Source of the DNA: Chitinophagaceae bacterium
GTDB taxonomy: Bacteria > Bacteroidota > Bacteroidia > Chitinophagales > Chitinophagaceae
NCBI GenBank assembly: GCA_017882265.1
Contig: JADGPW010000281.1
Coordinates: forward strand, 1-32,053
Direction of reading: 5' to 3'
DNA length: 32,053 nucleotides
Below the pieces are notes generated by a model, which was not told the origin of the DNA, did no database searches, and saw only the letters and a list, made by a program, of their open reading frames with translations. This document shows, in pieces, positions 1-8,058 of this stretch. How positions within the stretch are numbered: position 1 is the first letter of the stretch; each line of letters starts with the position of its first letter. A program made the position numbers and the translations under genes.

Positions 1-215
1 GATGAAAAGGCAGATCTAAGCAGCTTGTTGTAGGTAGAAGCCCTTCCGAATTCAGTATTATTCTTCCGCACGGATGCAAAGTTTTTCTCTTTTTTGATCT
101 GTTCTTTGCTGGGGCCGCCTTTTCCCCTGGAAACCCATCCATGTTGTTTGTCATTATAGAAACTCATGTTGCCAACACTACCGCTCATGGGGATTATGGT
201 ATTCATTTTTGCCAT
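1..215 (-). CDS. Hypothetical protein, N-terminal part only (cut by window edge)
   Basis: An open frame reads leftward from an ATG at 215 and runs off the window, giving about 71 residues beginning MAKMNTIIPMSGSVGNMSFY. The sequence is rich in Gly, Ser, Asn and Lys, with a run of charged residues (KGGPSKEQIKKEKN) around positions 33-46. There is no signal peptide or membrane segment, so it is probably cytosolic. The A/T-rich leader (TTTTTAATTAAAAAATTACT) without a Shine-Dalgarno is typical of Bacteroidota. I recognise the general look of a small conserved Bacteroidota protein but cannot assign a function. The clear protein-like composition and good ATG make it a likely real gene. Confidence 0.6.
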   Translation of the reverse strand, partial: MAKMNTIIPMSGSVGNMSFYNDKQHGWVSRGKGGPSKEQIKKEKNFASVRKNNTEFGRASTYNKLLRSAFS

Positions 216-285
216 AGTAATTTTTTAATTAAAAATAATAAATACTGATGGGGTAGGGGAGAGGTAATTTATAAAGTAGTGTTAA

Positions 286-340
286 GATATCCCGGTGATA
301 TCCCGGTCATATCCCGGAGATATCCCGGTGATATCCCGGT
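286..340. repeat. 11-bp tandem repeat, five copies
   Basis: Five head-to-tail copies of GATATCCCGGT occupy 286-340. Copies 1, 2, 4 and 5 are identical. Copy 3 differs at the first and last bases (CATATCCCGGA). Each unit contains the palindromes GATATC and CCGG. The high identity suggests recent expansion or selection as a set of protein-binding sites. Confidence 0.9.
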
Positions 341-448
341 CTATATTAGAGTTAAATTAGAGGTATATTAAGGGTATAATAAAGGTGTACTTGTGGTATA
401 CGGTACCCCAACCTTGGCTTAACCTTGGGATAACTTTATACAGCAAGT

Positions 449-785
449 GCAGAAGTGAAGGAGATATAAGTGAAATTCAGTTTAGTCCAATCTCTTTATC
501 TCTTTTTTCTCCGGGCGACATATGTATGGGGAAGTTGTGGTATCCCAGGAAAAGTGTCGCGCAGAGGTGAAAGAGAAAAAAGAGATTTATTCGGATCCAA
601 TCTCTTTATCTCTTTTTCTCCGGGCGACAAATCTTCTCCGGGCGACAAATGAATACGGAAGCTGTGCGATCCCGGGAAGATGAATCGCGCGCAGAGGTGA
701 AGGAGATAAAGAGAAATATATTTAAGTCAAACCTCTTTTTCCTCTTTTTTCTCTGGGCGACAAATCTATATCGAAACCAGGCGAT
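449..785. repeat. Three diverged ~120-bp direct repeats, each able to form a purine/pyrimidine hairpin
   Basis: Copies begin at 449, 561 and 691 with GCAGARGTGAARGAGA. Each runs through a purine-rich arm, a pyrimidine-rich arm close to AATCTCTTTATCTCTTT, and a CTCYGGGCGACA tail. In copy 2 the arm at about 570-587 pairs with 599-615. Copy 2 also carries an internal duplication of TCTCCGGGCGACAAAT. A CCCGGGAAGA or CCCAGGAAAA box separates the copies. They look like a locally amplified non-coding repeat. Function is not known. Confidence 0.75.
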
Positions 786-850
786 TTGGCAAACAAGCCG
801 GCATCTAATCAAATGATTTCCTTCGTAACTTCCCTTAAAATAACCACCAC

Positions 851-3655
851 ATGCGAAAGCTTGTTGTTGCCAATTGCCTATTGCTTATTGCTGCGCATGC
901 GAACTCTCAGCAATTCGGTGGCAATCCCCCTTCCCTGAAATGGAAACAGATCAATACCGATTCGGCAAGAATTATTTTTCCGGTAGGGTTGGACAGCCAG
1001 GCAAACCGGGTGGCTTCTATTGTTCATTACCTCGCGGGGCATAAACCCATTTCACTCGGCGACCAGGTACGCAAGATCAATATCGTATTGCAAAATCAAA
1101 CCACCATCTCTAATGCTTATGTGGGCCTGGGCCCTTACCGGAGTGAATTTTTTCTTACTCCGACATTCAACAATTTTGCTGAAGGCAGCCTATCATGGCC
1201 CGACCAGTTGGCCGTTCACGAATACAGGCATGTTCAACAGTTTAGTAATTTCAGAAACGGGCTCAGCAAATTCATGTACAACCTGCTGGGTGATGATGGT
1301 TTGTCACTGGCGATCAATGCTTCCATACCCGATTGGTTTTATGAGGGGGATGCTGTCTATAACGAGACAGCGCTTACCAGCCAGGGTAGGGGAAGGCTGC
1401 CTCTTTTCCTGAATGCTTATCCATCCCTCTGGCAGGCGGGAAAAAAATATTCCTGGATGAAATTGCGTAATTATTCTTATAAGGATTATGTTCCAAATCA
1501 TTATTACCTCGGTTACCTATTGGTAAATTACGGCCGTGAAAAATACGGAGCTGATTTCTGGACCAAAGTAACCCGGGATGCGAGCGCTTATAAAGGATTG
1601 TTCTATCCATTTCAGAGAGCGATAAAAAAATACGCTGGCGTTGATTACAGGACATTCCGTGACCAGGCCTTTGATCACTATAAAAAAAATACGGCCAGGG
1701 TCTCCACCGTAAGGGATGAATATGTTTTTCCCGTCAATAAGCATTATGTCACGAATTATTACTTTCCCTATTCAACAGGTCATGAATCCCTTCTTTACCT
1801 GAAAACCAGTTTCCGGCACCGGCCCGCCTTTTATATTAAGGATGCCGTGAGGGAACATAAGCTTAGGGTCAGGGATATTTCCATTGATGAACAGTTCTCT
1901 TACCGCAACGGGAAAATCGTTTATGCGGCTTATGAAAATGATCCCCGCTGGGGCTGGAGGGATTATAGTGTTATTAAAATATTGGATATACACACCCGGC
2001 AACAACAAACACTAACCCATAAGACAAAATATTTTACACCTGATATCTCGGGGGATGGTTCTAAAATAGCAACCGTGCGGGAAGGTCCTGACGGAAAAAC
2101 GGAACTGGACATACTGGATGCACATTCGGGGCAGGTGATCAAATCCATCCGTTCTTCCAGTATCAGTTTATTTACCGATCCTAAATTCATAGATGAGGGT
2201 TCACTCGTTACAGCGGTAAGGCTGAACAATGGTAATATGGCATTGGCCCGTGCGGAAATTGAAACCGGTAATACTATCCGGCTGACGCCTCCTTCTTTTA
2301 ATGTGGTAGGATATCCCTGTGTATATGAAGGTCTGATCTATTTTACAGCGAGCTATGATGGCAATGATGATGTATTTGCTTTACGGCTAAAGGACCAGAA
2401 GATATTTAAGATCAGCAATGGTCCGCTGGGTAATTATTTTGTAAATGCGGGTGATGGAAAAATAACCTGGTCGGCTTTTACGGCCGAAGGTTACCAGTTA
2501 AAACAAATTGATGAGAAGAGTATCACCTGGAATGAAGTGGCCCCGGCTGTTACGGAGGTATTGGTGGGAAGGTTCCCGGTCAGTCATACCGATGAGTTCC
2601 GGGACATTCTTCTGAATAAAGTACCCATGCGGAATTTCCCGGTTAGTAATTATAAAAAGGGAACGCGTTTGCTGAATTTTCATAGCTGGCGGCCATATTA
2701 TTCGGACCCCATCTTCACCTTCTCCCTGTATGGGGAAAATATATTGAATACACTGCAAACAGAATTATACTACCTGTACAACCAGGATGACAAGACTCAT
2801 GCTGTTGGATTTAATGCTGTATACGGCGCCTGGTTTCCTTACCTGAACCTGGGAACAGAATACACTTTTAACGAAGAAGCATTCAGCGGGACAAGGTTAC
2901 TTCAATGGAGCCAGCTGGATTCCCGCGTCGGTCTCAGTATACCCTTAAACTATGCCAGCGGGCAAACCTATAAAAGCTTTAACATCGGCACTTATTATGT
3001 ACTACGCAATGAATTCAATAAAGGGTTCTACAAAGATTCCATTGGGAATACTTCGTTTAGTTACCTCCAGCATTTTATTTCCTGGAGCCAGCAGGTGGAA
3101 AGCGCTGTACAACATATTTACCCCCGGTTGGCCTGGTCGCTGTCCGCCACGCATCGGTACGCCATTACCAAATATGAAGGATACCAGTTCATCGGCAACG
3201 GAGCTATTTACCTGCCCGGCCTTTTGTCCACACATAATCTTGTGCTCACCGGTTCATTTCAACAACGGGATACCATGAGCCAGATCAGTTTCAGCAACAG
3301 TTTTGCTTATTCGAGGGGTTATACGGGCCGCTATTTTTCCAGGATGTGGAGACTGTCGGCCAATTATCATTTACCACTTCTTTACCCCGATTGGGGGTTT
3401 GGCAATATTATATACCTGTCACGAATCCGGGGGAATGCATTTTATGATTTTACAAAAGTGTATTCAAGAGACAAGACCCAGACAAGGGATCAACGAAGTG
3501 TAGGTGGAGAGATATTTATTGATACTAAATGGTGGAATCAATATCCTTTGACATTTGGGTTCCGGGTCAGCCATTTGCTGGACCCCGATCAGTTTGATTT
3601 ATTTAAGGGAACCAGGTTTGAGTTTGTTTTACCCGTGAGTATTATTCCGAGATAG
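851..3655 (+). CDS. Secreted HExxH metallopeptidase-like protein with beta-propeller and predicted C-terminal beta-barrel
   Basis: This is a 934-residue protein starting MRKLVVANCLLLIAAHANSQ, a clear signal peptide. An HEYRH motif at residues 123-127 with a following WFYEGDAVYNE segment (E165 a candidate third zinc ligand) matches the gluzincin pattern of peptidase MA-like proteins. Residues of about 270-560 carry repeated strand patterns such as PDISGDGSKIATVREG and GLIYFTASYDGNDDVFAL, typical of TolB/PD40-type beta-propeller blades. The last roughly 330 residues alternate aromatic and polar positions (for example TFSLYGENILNTLQTELYYL), like an outer-membrane barrel. I infer an outer-membrane-associated enzyme or translocated peptidase. 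Activity and substrate are unknown, and the barrel is inferred from pattern only. Repeat DNA begins immediately after the TAG stop. Confidence 0.85.
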   Translation: MRKLVVANCLLLIAAHANSQQFGGNPPSLKWKQINTDSARIIFPVGLDSQANRVASIVHYLAGHKPISLGDQVRKINIVLQNQTTISNAYVGLGPYRSEFFLTPTFNNFAEGSLSWPDQLAVHEYRHVQQFSNFRNGLSKFMYNLLGDDGLSLAINASIPDWFYEGDAVYNETALTSQGRGRLPLFLNAYPSLWQAGKKYSWMKLRNYSYKDYVPNHYYLGYLLVNYGREKYGADFWTKVTRDASAYKGLFYPFQRAIKKYAGVDYRTFRDQAFDHYKKNTARVSTVRDEYVFPVNKHYVTNYYFPYSTGHESLLYLKTSFRHRPAFYIKDAVREHKLRVRDISIDEQFSYRNGKIVYAAYENDPRWGWRDYSVIKILDIHTRQQQTLTHKTKYFTPDISGDGSKIATVREGPDGKTELDILDAHSGQVIKSIRSSSISLFTDPKFIDEGSLVTAVRLNNGNMALARAEIETGNTIRLTPPSFNVVGYPCVYEGLIYFTASYDGNDDVFALRLKDQKIFKISNGPLGNYFVNAGDGKITWSAFTAEGYQLKQIDEKSITWNEVAPAVTEVLVGRFPVSHTDEFRDILLNKVPMRNFPVSNYKKGTRLLNFHSWRPYYSDPIFTFSLYGENILNTLQTELYYLYNQDDKTHAVGFNAVYGAWFPYLNLGTEYTFNEEAFSGTRLLQWSQLDSRVGLSIPLNYASGQTYKSFNIGTYYVLRNEFNKGFYKDSIGNTSFSYLQHFISWSQQVESAVQHIYPRLAWSLSATHRYAITKYEGYQFIGNGAIYLPGLLSTHNLVLTGSFQQRDTMSQISFSNSFAYSRGYTGRYFSRMWRLSANYHLPLLYPDWGFGNIIYLSRIRGNAFYDFTKVYSRDKTQTRDQRSVGGEIFIDTKWWNQYPLTFGFRVSHLLDPDQFDLFKGTRFEFVLPVSIIPR

Positions 3656-3691
3656 AGTTAAGTGTTAGGTGTTAAGTGTTAAGTGTTAAAA
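3656..3691. repeat. GTGTTAAG-family repeat, left arm
   Basis: Iterated AGTGTTAGGTGTTAAGTGTT words start one base after the stop of the preceding gene. The reverse complement recurs at about 4236-4275, so the four-helix-bundle gene between them is flanked by inverted copies. Related sequence occurs at 19759-19885. Confidence 0.8.
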
Positions 3692-3846
3692 AGATAAGTG
3701 TCAGGAAAAAACGTTTAAAATTGGTGTTTTTCCCATGGAATCATAAATGGATATTGAGAATTTAGCTTTTATAACCAGACTCGAACTTTTTTCATGTCAG
3801 GTTAGGATTGGAAACTAATTTCTTAAACAAATCAATTTACCATTTT

Positions 3847-4194
3847 ATGGAACCATCAAAAACAATCGCGGTGCTGAGTTTTGATTTTGCGCTGGAAATA
3901 ATCGGGCTGTATAAAATCCTCGTTAAAGGAAAGGAGTTTGTTTTATCAAAACAATTATTAAGATCCGGTACAAGTATTGGGGCAAATGTTGAAGAAGCCG
4001 GCGCTGCTCAAACCAAAAAAGATTTTATCGCTAAAATGTCAATTGCTTCAAAGGAGTCAAGAGAAACGAGGTATTGGTTAAAATTGCTGGATAGAAGCAG
4101 GCTGATAGAAATGAATTATTCATCTTATTTGGAAAAAATTGAGGTATTAATCAAGATCCTGACCAAAATAGTAAAGACATCACAACAGAATTAA
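3847..4194 (+). CDS. Four-helix-bundle protein, 23S rRNA intervening-sequence (IVP) family
   Basis: A 115-residue protein from the ATG at 3847 (MEPSKTIAVLSFDFALEIIG). An in-frame TTG at 3808 would add 13 residues but fits the family less well. The core KQLLRSGTSIGANVEEAGAA, followed by KKDFIAKMSIASKESRETRYWLKLL, is the signature of the IVP/S23 four-helix-bundle family. Members are small helical proteins, often found in rRNA intervening sequences or as free-standing genes of unclear function. No rRNA and no reverse transcriptase lie nearby, so neither an rRNA insert nor a retroelement accessory (Avd-like) role is supported here. The gene is enclosed by inverted GTGTTAAG repeats, which suggests it may have arrived as a unit. 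Confidence 0.85.
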   Translation: MEPSKTIAVLSFDFALEIIGLYKILVKGKEFVLSKQLLRSGTSIGANVEEAGAAQTKKDFIAKMSIASKESRETRYWLKLLDRSRLIEMNYSSYLEKIEVLIKILTKIVKTSQQN

Positions 4195-4200
4195 TATAGC

Positions 4201-4275
4201 GTGTTAGGTGTATAGTGCAAATACTTTAGTTGTTTCTCACCTAACACTTAACACTTAACACTTATCACCTAACAC
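4201..4275. terminator. Convergent intergenic hairpin built of GTGTTAGG repeats
   Basis: GTGTTAGGTG at 4201-4210 pairs exactly with CACCTAACAC at 4238-4247. Further AACACTTAACACTTA words run up to the stop of the PAP2 gene at 4276. It lies between two convergent genes and could act as a bidirectional terminator, though there is no strong T-tract. Confidence 0.5.
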
Positions 4276-5016
4276 TCATTTCTTCGCACTTTTCCTCAGC
4301 CTCGCTTTCCTTATCCAATCATTTGTCTTATAAATCAGGAAAGCGGTGCCTAAACCGGCGACGGTACCTAAGATCTCATTAAGCGGATGGTGTCCTTTAT
4401 CATTTACCTGTAACCATTTATTCAGTTTGTACATCAGGAAAGTAGTCCCGCTACCTACCACAGCGCCGCCGATCACATCGGTTGGATAATGAACACCGAG
4501 ATAAACTCTTGCATAGGCGATCATCGATGCCCATGCATAGGCAGGTACCACCACATACCATTTGGGAACGGCAATACTCATGGCCGTGGCCATTGCAAAT
4601 GCTTCGGCTGTATGTCCTGAAGGGAATGCTTTATTCTGGACATTTACGACAGATGTAAAAGTAGAATCTAGCCTGGAGGGGCGGATCCGCCCAATGGTAA
4701 ACTTCATACTGAAAACGAGGGCTTCGGCGCCCGAAATGGATTCCACGCCAAATAATGCTTTTTTCTTTTGTATCGTATTGCTCCTTGCAATCCCCGAGAT
4801 CAAAAGAGCGGCAGGACCGGTCAGGCAAACCGGGTTATTAATAGTAGAAATAAATGTAAAAAAAGCATTCGCTTTTGGTGTGCGGCAACCTTCTGCACAG
4901 CGGAGAATAGTATTATCAAAGCGATTTATTTTTTGGGCAAAAGAAGTCGAAATAGCCGAAAGCAGGATGATTACTATCAATAGATGTTTGGGAAAAAACC
5001 GGGAGGGTAAATTCAT
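4276..5016 (-). CDS. PAP2-family (type 2 phosphatidic acid) phosphatase
   Basis: A 246-residue protein with an N-terminal signal or membrane anchor (LLIVIILLSAISTSFAQ, about 11-28). All three motifs of the PAP2 superfamily are present: K105-x6-RP (KFTIGRIRP), PSGH at 132-135, and R170-x5-H176-x3-D180 (RVYLGVHYPTD). H135 and H176 would be the catalytic pair. Several hydrophobic helices surround the motifs, so it is expected to act at the membrane with its active site facing the periplasm. It would remove phosphate from a lipid phosphate such as phosphatidate or an isoprenyl pyrophosphate. The exact substrate cannot be read from sequence. The C-terminal RKARLRKSAKK is basic and cytosolic in character. 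Confidence 0.92.
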   Translation of the reverse strand: MNLPSRFFPKHLLIVIILLSAISTSFAQKINRFDNTILRCAEGCRTPKANAFFTFISTINNPVCLTGPAALLISGIARSNTIQKKKALFGVESISGAEALVFSMKFTIGRIRPSRLDSTFTSVVNVQNKAFPSGHTAEAFAMATAMSIAVPKWYVVVPAYAWASMIAYARVYLGVHYPTDVIGGAVVGSGTTFLMYKLNKWLQVNDKGHHPLNEILGTVAGLGTAFLIYKTNDWIRKARLRKSAKK

Positions 5017-5090
5017 TTTATGTTATTATTAATATACAAATGGATGTTAAACCCTGAAAATCATCAATACAAAGCTGTATGTAAAATAAG

Positions 5091-7880
5091 CTAAGACGCC
5101 AGACCAGCCAAACTTTCTTCAATTACTTTGATTTTCTCTTCCGCATCGGCTTTCTTTTTCCTTTCTATATCTATAACTTCGGGTTTTGCATTCTGAACAA
5201 AACGCTCGTTGCTTAATTTCTTTTCCACGGATATAAGGAAACCTTTCAAATAATCCAGGTCCTTTTGCAACTGCTGTTTTTGTGAAGTCGTATCTAAGGC
5301 AGTAGTTGTTTCAATAAAGAATTTATCTTTTTGGACCACCACCGTGATACTGTTAGCTACAACTGTCTGGGTATAGGATGCGGAGACAGCATTGACCTGT
5401 TTCAGTAATATACTTTCGATCGATTTGTAGATATCAGGAGTTTCAGTAAGCATATGCAGCCTGATCGTGTCTTTTGGTTTTAACCGGTTACGGTTCCTTG
5501 CATCACGGATGGCAGTGATCACTTCTTTTAACAGGGTCCCGTTTTTTAATATTTGTACATCGGGAGTGATCGCCGTGCTCAGTTGCTTAACGACCAGGTC
5601 CCCCTTTTGATGTCTCAATTCGTGATAGACCTCCTCGGTAATAAACGGCATGAAAGGATGCAGCAATTGAACAAGTTGTTCAAAAAAATCAACTGTTTTT
5701 TCATAGACCGAAAAATCAATAACTTGTTCAAAACCGGGCTTGACCCACTCTAAATACCAGCTACAGAAATCAACCCAGATAAGAGAATAGATCGTTTTCA
5801 ACGCTTCACTTAAACGGAATTCTTTGAACTGGGTATCCAACTCAAGTTTTACTTCATTTAGGCGGTTTTCAAACCATAATACTGCAAAACTTTCATTCTG
5901 CCGCTGATTGACAGCCGCCGACTGCTGACTGCCGACTGTTGACTGCCGACTGCCGACTGTTGACTGCTGACTGCCGACTGCCGATTGCCTCCCTTCCCAC
6001 ATCTTCACCAGCTTCAGGGCATTCCACATTTTGTTAATAAAAAATCTTCCTTGTTCATTGCCTGCAGGATCCCACATCAGATCATTGCCAGCCGGTGATG
6101 CTATTATTATACCAAAACGTACCGCATCGGCTCCATCTTTTTCAATCAGCTCAAGCAGGTCGGGTGAATTGCCTAATTGCTTACTCATCTTTCTTCCCTG
6201 CTTATCGCGTACGATACCGGTAAAGTAAACTTCGCTGAACGGTTTTTCACCCAGGTACTCAAAACCGGCCATGATCATTCTCGCCACCCAAAAGAAAATG
6301 ATCTCGGGGGCCGTTACCAGGGTATTGGTGGGATAGTAATAGCTTACGTCCTTATTACCCGGTAGACTGTATCCATTGAATACTTCAAACGGCCAAAGCC
6401 AGGAAGAAAACCAGGTGTCCAGTACATCTTCATCCTGTTTTAGTTGAACATTTAATATTGTCCCTAAGGACTCCTTCGGAGGGTATTGAATATTGTCCGT
6501 AAGGACTCCTTTGGAGAATATTTTTTTGGCCTCTTCTTCATTCGCTGCCACCACAAACCTTCCTTCCTCATCATACCAGGCCGGTATCCGATGCCCCCAC
6601 CAAAGCTGGCGGCTGATACACCAGTCCCTGATATTCTCCATCCAGTTTCGGTACAGGTTCCTGAACTTGGCGGGATAGAATTTTATTTCATCATCCATGA
6701 CTGCCTTTAGGGCGGGTTCTGACAACTTTTTCATATCAACCCACCATTGCAGGGAAAGACGATCTTCAATGACCACATCGGTTCTTTCACTAAACCCTAC
6801 CTGGCTGCTATATTCCTCGGTCTTTACAATATGCCCTTTTGTTTCCAGTTCTTTTATTATTTTCTTCCTTGCCTCAAAACGATCTTCACCGATATACAAT
6901 TGAGCTGCTTCTCCCAGGGTACCATCTTCATTCAGGATATCTATTATAGCCAGACCATGCTTTTCTCCAAGTGTATAATCGTTTTTGTCATGCGCCGGTG
7001 TGATCTTTAGCGCCCCGGTGCCAAAATCCATTTCCACATATTCATCTGCAATGATGGGAATGCGCCGGTGGATCAGGGGAACAAAAGCAAATTGTCCCAC
7101 CAGGTGTTTATATCGTTCATCCTTTGGATGCACCGCAATGGCAGTATCACCCAGGATGGTTTCAGGACGGACTGTTGCAATCACAACGAACTCTTCATTT
7201 TCATGAGTTGTTTGTTGTGAGGAGTTTGTTGACTGCTTACTGCCGACTGCCGACTGGCGATTTTTATCTATCCTATACTGTAAAAAATACAGCTTCTGTG
7301 GAGTTTCTTTCCTGATAACTTCTTCATCACTGAGGGCCGTTTTCGCTTTGGGGTCCCAGTTGATCATCCGTTTGCCGCGGTAGATAAATCCCTTGTTATA
7401 AAGATCAATGAATACTTTGATCACCGATTCGTAATACCCGGGATCCATGGTGAAATGGGTGCGATCCCAATCCGCGCTGCAGCCCAGTTTCTTTAATTGC
7501 TGGAGGATGATCCCGCCGTATTTTTCTTTCCATTCCCAGGCATAATTCAAAAAAGCATCGCGGCTTAAAGAAGATTTGGCAATTCCTTTTTCACGCAGCA
7601 TCTGGACCACCTTGGCTTCCGTAGCAATAGATGCATGATCTGTTCCAGGAACCCAACAAGCGTTTTTTCCCAGCATTCGTGCCCGGCGCACTAAAATATC
7701 CTGTATGGTATTGTTGAGGCTATGACCCAAGTGAAGTACCCCGGTCACATTTGGCGGGGGCATCACCACGGTGTAAGGCTCACGATCATCCGGTTCGCTG
7801 TGGAAGTATTTTTTATCCAGCCAATGCTGGTACCATTTTTTTTCAGCTTCGCCATGATCAAAATTCCTGGTCAATTCCAT
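5091..7880 (-). CDS. valS: Valine--tRNA ligase (class I aminoacyl-tRNA synthetase)
   Basis: This 929-residue protein charges tRNA-Val with valine. The HIGH-type motif is HLGH at 50-53 within PPPNVTGVLHLGHS. KMSK is at 564-567 (RKMSKQLGNS). The CP1 editing region lies at about 230-400 (TVRPETILGDTAIAV, DFGTGALKITPAHDKNDY). DEDVLDTWFSSWLWP lies at about 483-497, and a C-terminal coiled coil ends the protein. Three segments are foreign to the family: 206-228 and 631-661, both from a heptanucleotide repeat, and 455-476 from a duplicated block. All keep the frame and none hits a catalytic motif. ATG at 7880. Both tRNA genes in this window are tRNA-Val. Confidence 0.97.
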   Translation of the reverse strand: MELTRNFDHGEAEKKWYQHWLDKKYFHSEPDDREPYTVVMPPPNVTGVLHLGHSLNNTIQDILVRRARMLGKNACWVPGTDHASIATEAKVVQMLREKGIAKSSLSRDAFLNYAWEWKEKYGGIILQQLKKLGCSADWDRTHFTMDPGYYESVIKVFIDLYNKGFIYRGKRMINWDPKAKTALSDEEVIRKETPQKLYFLQYRIDKNRQSAVGSKQSTNSSQQTTHENEEFVVIATVRPETILGDTAIAVHPKDERYKHLVGQFAFVPLIHRRIPIIADEYVEMDFGTGALKITPAHDKNDYTLGEKHGLAIIDILNEDGTLGEAAQLYIGEDRFEARKKIIKELETKGHIVKTEEYSSQVGFSERTDVVIEDRLSLQWWVDMKKLSEPALKAVMDDEIKFYPAKFRNLYRNWMENIRDWCISRQLWWGHRIPAWYDEEGRFVVAANEEEAKKIFSKGVLTDNIQYPPKESLGTILNVQLKQDEDVLDTWFSSWLWPFEVFNGYSLPGNKDVSYYYPTNTLVTAPEIIFFWVARMIMAGFEYLGEKPFSEVYFTGIVRDKQGRKMSKQLGNSPDLLELIEKDGADAVRFGIIIASPAGNDLMWDPAGNEQGRFFINKMWNALKLVKMWEGRQSAVGSQQSTVGSRQSTVGSQQSAAVNQRQNESFAVLWFENRLNEVKLELDTQFKEFRLSEALKTIYSLIWVDFCSWYLEWVKPGFEQVIDFSVYEKTVDFFEQLVQLLHPFMPFITEEVYHELRHQKGDLVVKQLSTAITPDVQILKNGTLLKEVITAIRDARNRNRLKPKDTIRLHMLTETPDIYKSIESILLKQVNAVSASYTQTVVANSITVVVQKDKFFIETTTALDTTSQKQQLQKDLDYLKGFLISVEKKLSNERFVQNAKPEVIDIERKKKADAEEKIKVIEESLAGLAS
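5920..5989. repeat. Heptanucleotide tandem repeat inside valS, ten copies
   Basis: Ten consecutive 7-mers of the form GACTGYY (last copy GATTGCC) fill 5920-5989. Because 7 is not divisible by 3, three copies encode seven residues, giving a protein period of seven (QSAVGSQ, QSTVGSR, QSTVGSQ) at ValS residues 631-661. The same heptamer occurs at 7231-7258 and 21736-21878. Confidence 0.95.
6443..6520. repeat. Tandem duplicated palindrome block inside valS
   Basis: Two copies of an approximately 34-bp unit, AATATTGTCC[C/G]TAAGG followed by ACTCCTT[C/T]GGAG, lie head to tail here. Each copy can form short hairpins (TCC..GGA and AAGGA..TCCTT). They encode ValS residues 455-476 (SKGVLTDNIQ, PPKESLGTIL), between the Rossmann segment HRIPAWYDEEG and the conserved DEDVLDTWFSS. 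Confidence 0.8.
7231..7258. repeat. Heptanucleotide repeat inside valS, four copies
   Basis: Four 7-mers (GACTGCT, TACTGCC, GACTGCC, GACTGGC) encode part of ValS residues 206-228 (RQSAVGSKQSTN), just before the editing domain segment FVVIATVRPETILGD. Confidence 0.85.
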
Positions 7881-7927
7881 TTGGCTGCAAAATTACCGGG
7901 TTTTGGGTAGATGGCCAGCAGGAGATA

Positions 7928-8056
7928 GATAAAAGTGAATAGTTAATAGATAATAGTTCTCAAAGCCAAAAAGATCTTACAGCTTTGATACTTTCTCAAA
8001 TCTGTAAGGTCTTTTCAACTGAAGAAACTATTATCTATTAACTATTCACTTTTATC
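7928..8056. repeat. Nested inverted repeat (31-bp perfect outer arms), GATAAAAG family
   Basis: The outer arms 7928-7958 and 8026-8056 are perfect reverse complements over 31 bp (GATAAAAGTGAATAGTTAAT...). Inside, AAAAGATCTTACAG and CTGTAAGGTCTTTT form a second stem around a core containing CTTTGATACTTTCTCAAA. The element starts three bases from the response regulator stop and lies upstream of valS. Its core reappears inverted at 31263-31285. Confidence 0.93.
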
Positions 8057-8058
8057 TA

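Larger units (their letters stand above)
216..850. other. 635-bp non-coding spacer rich in repeats
   Basis: No convincing gene lies here. The short open frames inside it run through repeat copies and have repeat-derived, low-complexity translations. The spacer holds an 11-bp tandem array (286-340) and three diverged copies of a roughly 120-bp hairpin-forming unit (449-785), listed separately. The last 60 bases should contain the leader of the gene starting at 851, but I see no confident promoter. Confidence 0.7.

Noticed and set aside
470-812. Short open frames on both strands in the 5' spacer
   Set aside because: They run through the triplicated repeat, have repetitive translations and no family resemblance.
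3847-4194. Retroelement accessory (Avd-like) reading of the four-helix-bundle gene
   Set aside because: No reverse transcriptase, template repeat or variable-repeat target is visible nearby.
5920-5989. CRISPR-like array
   Set aside because: Units are 7 bp, directly adjacent with no spacers, and translated within valS; there are no cas genes.
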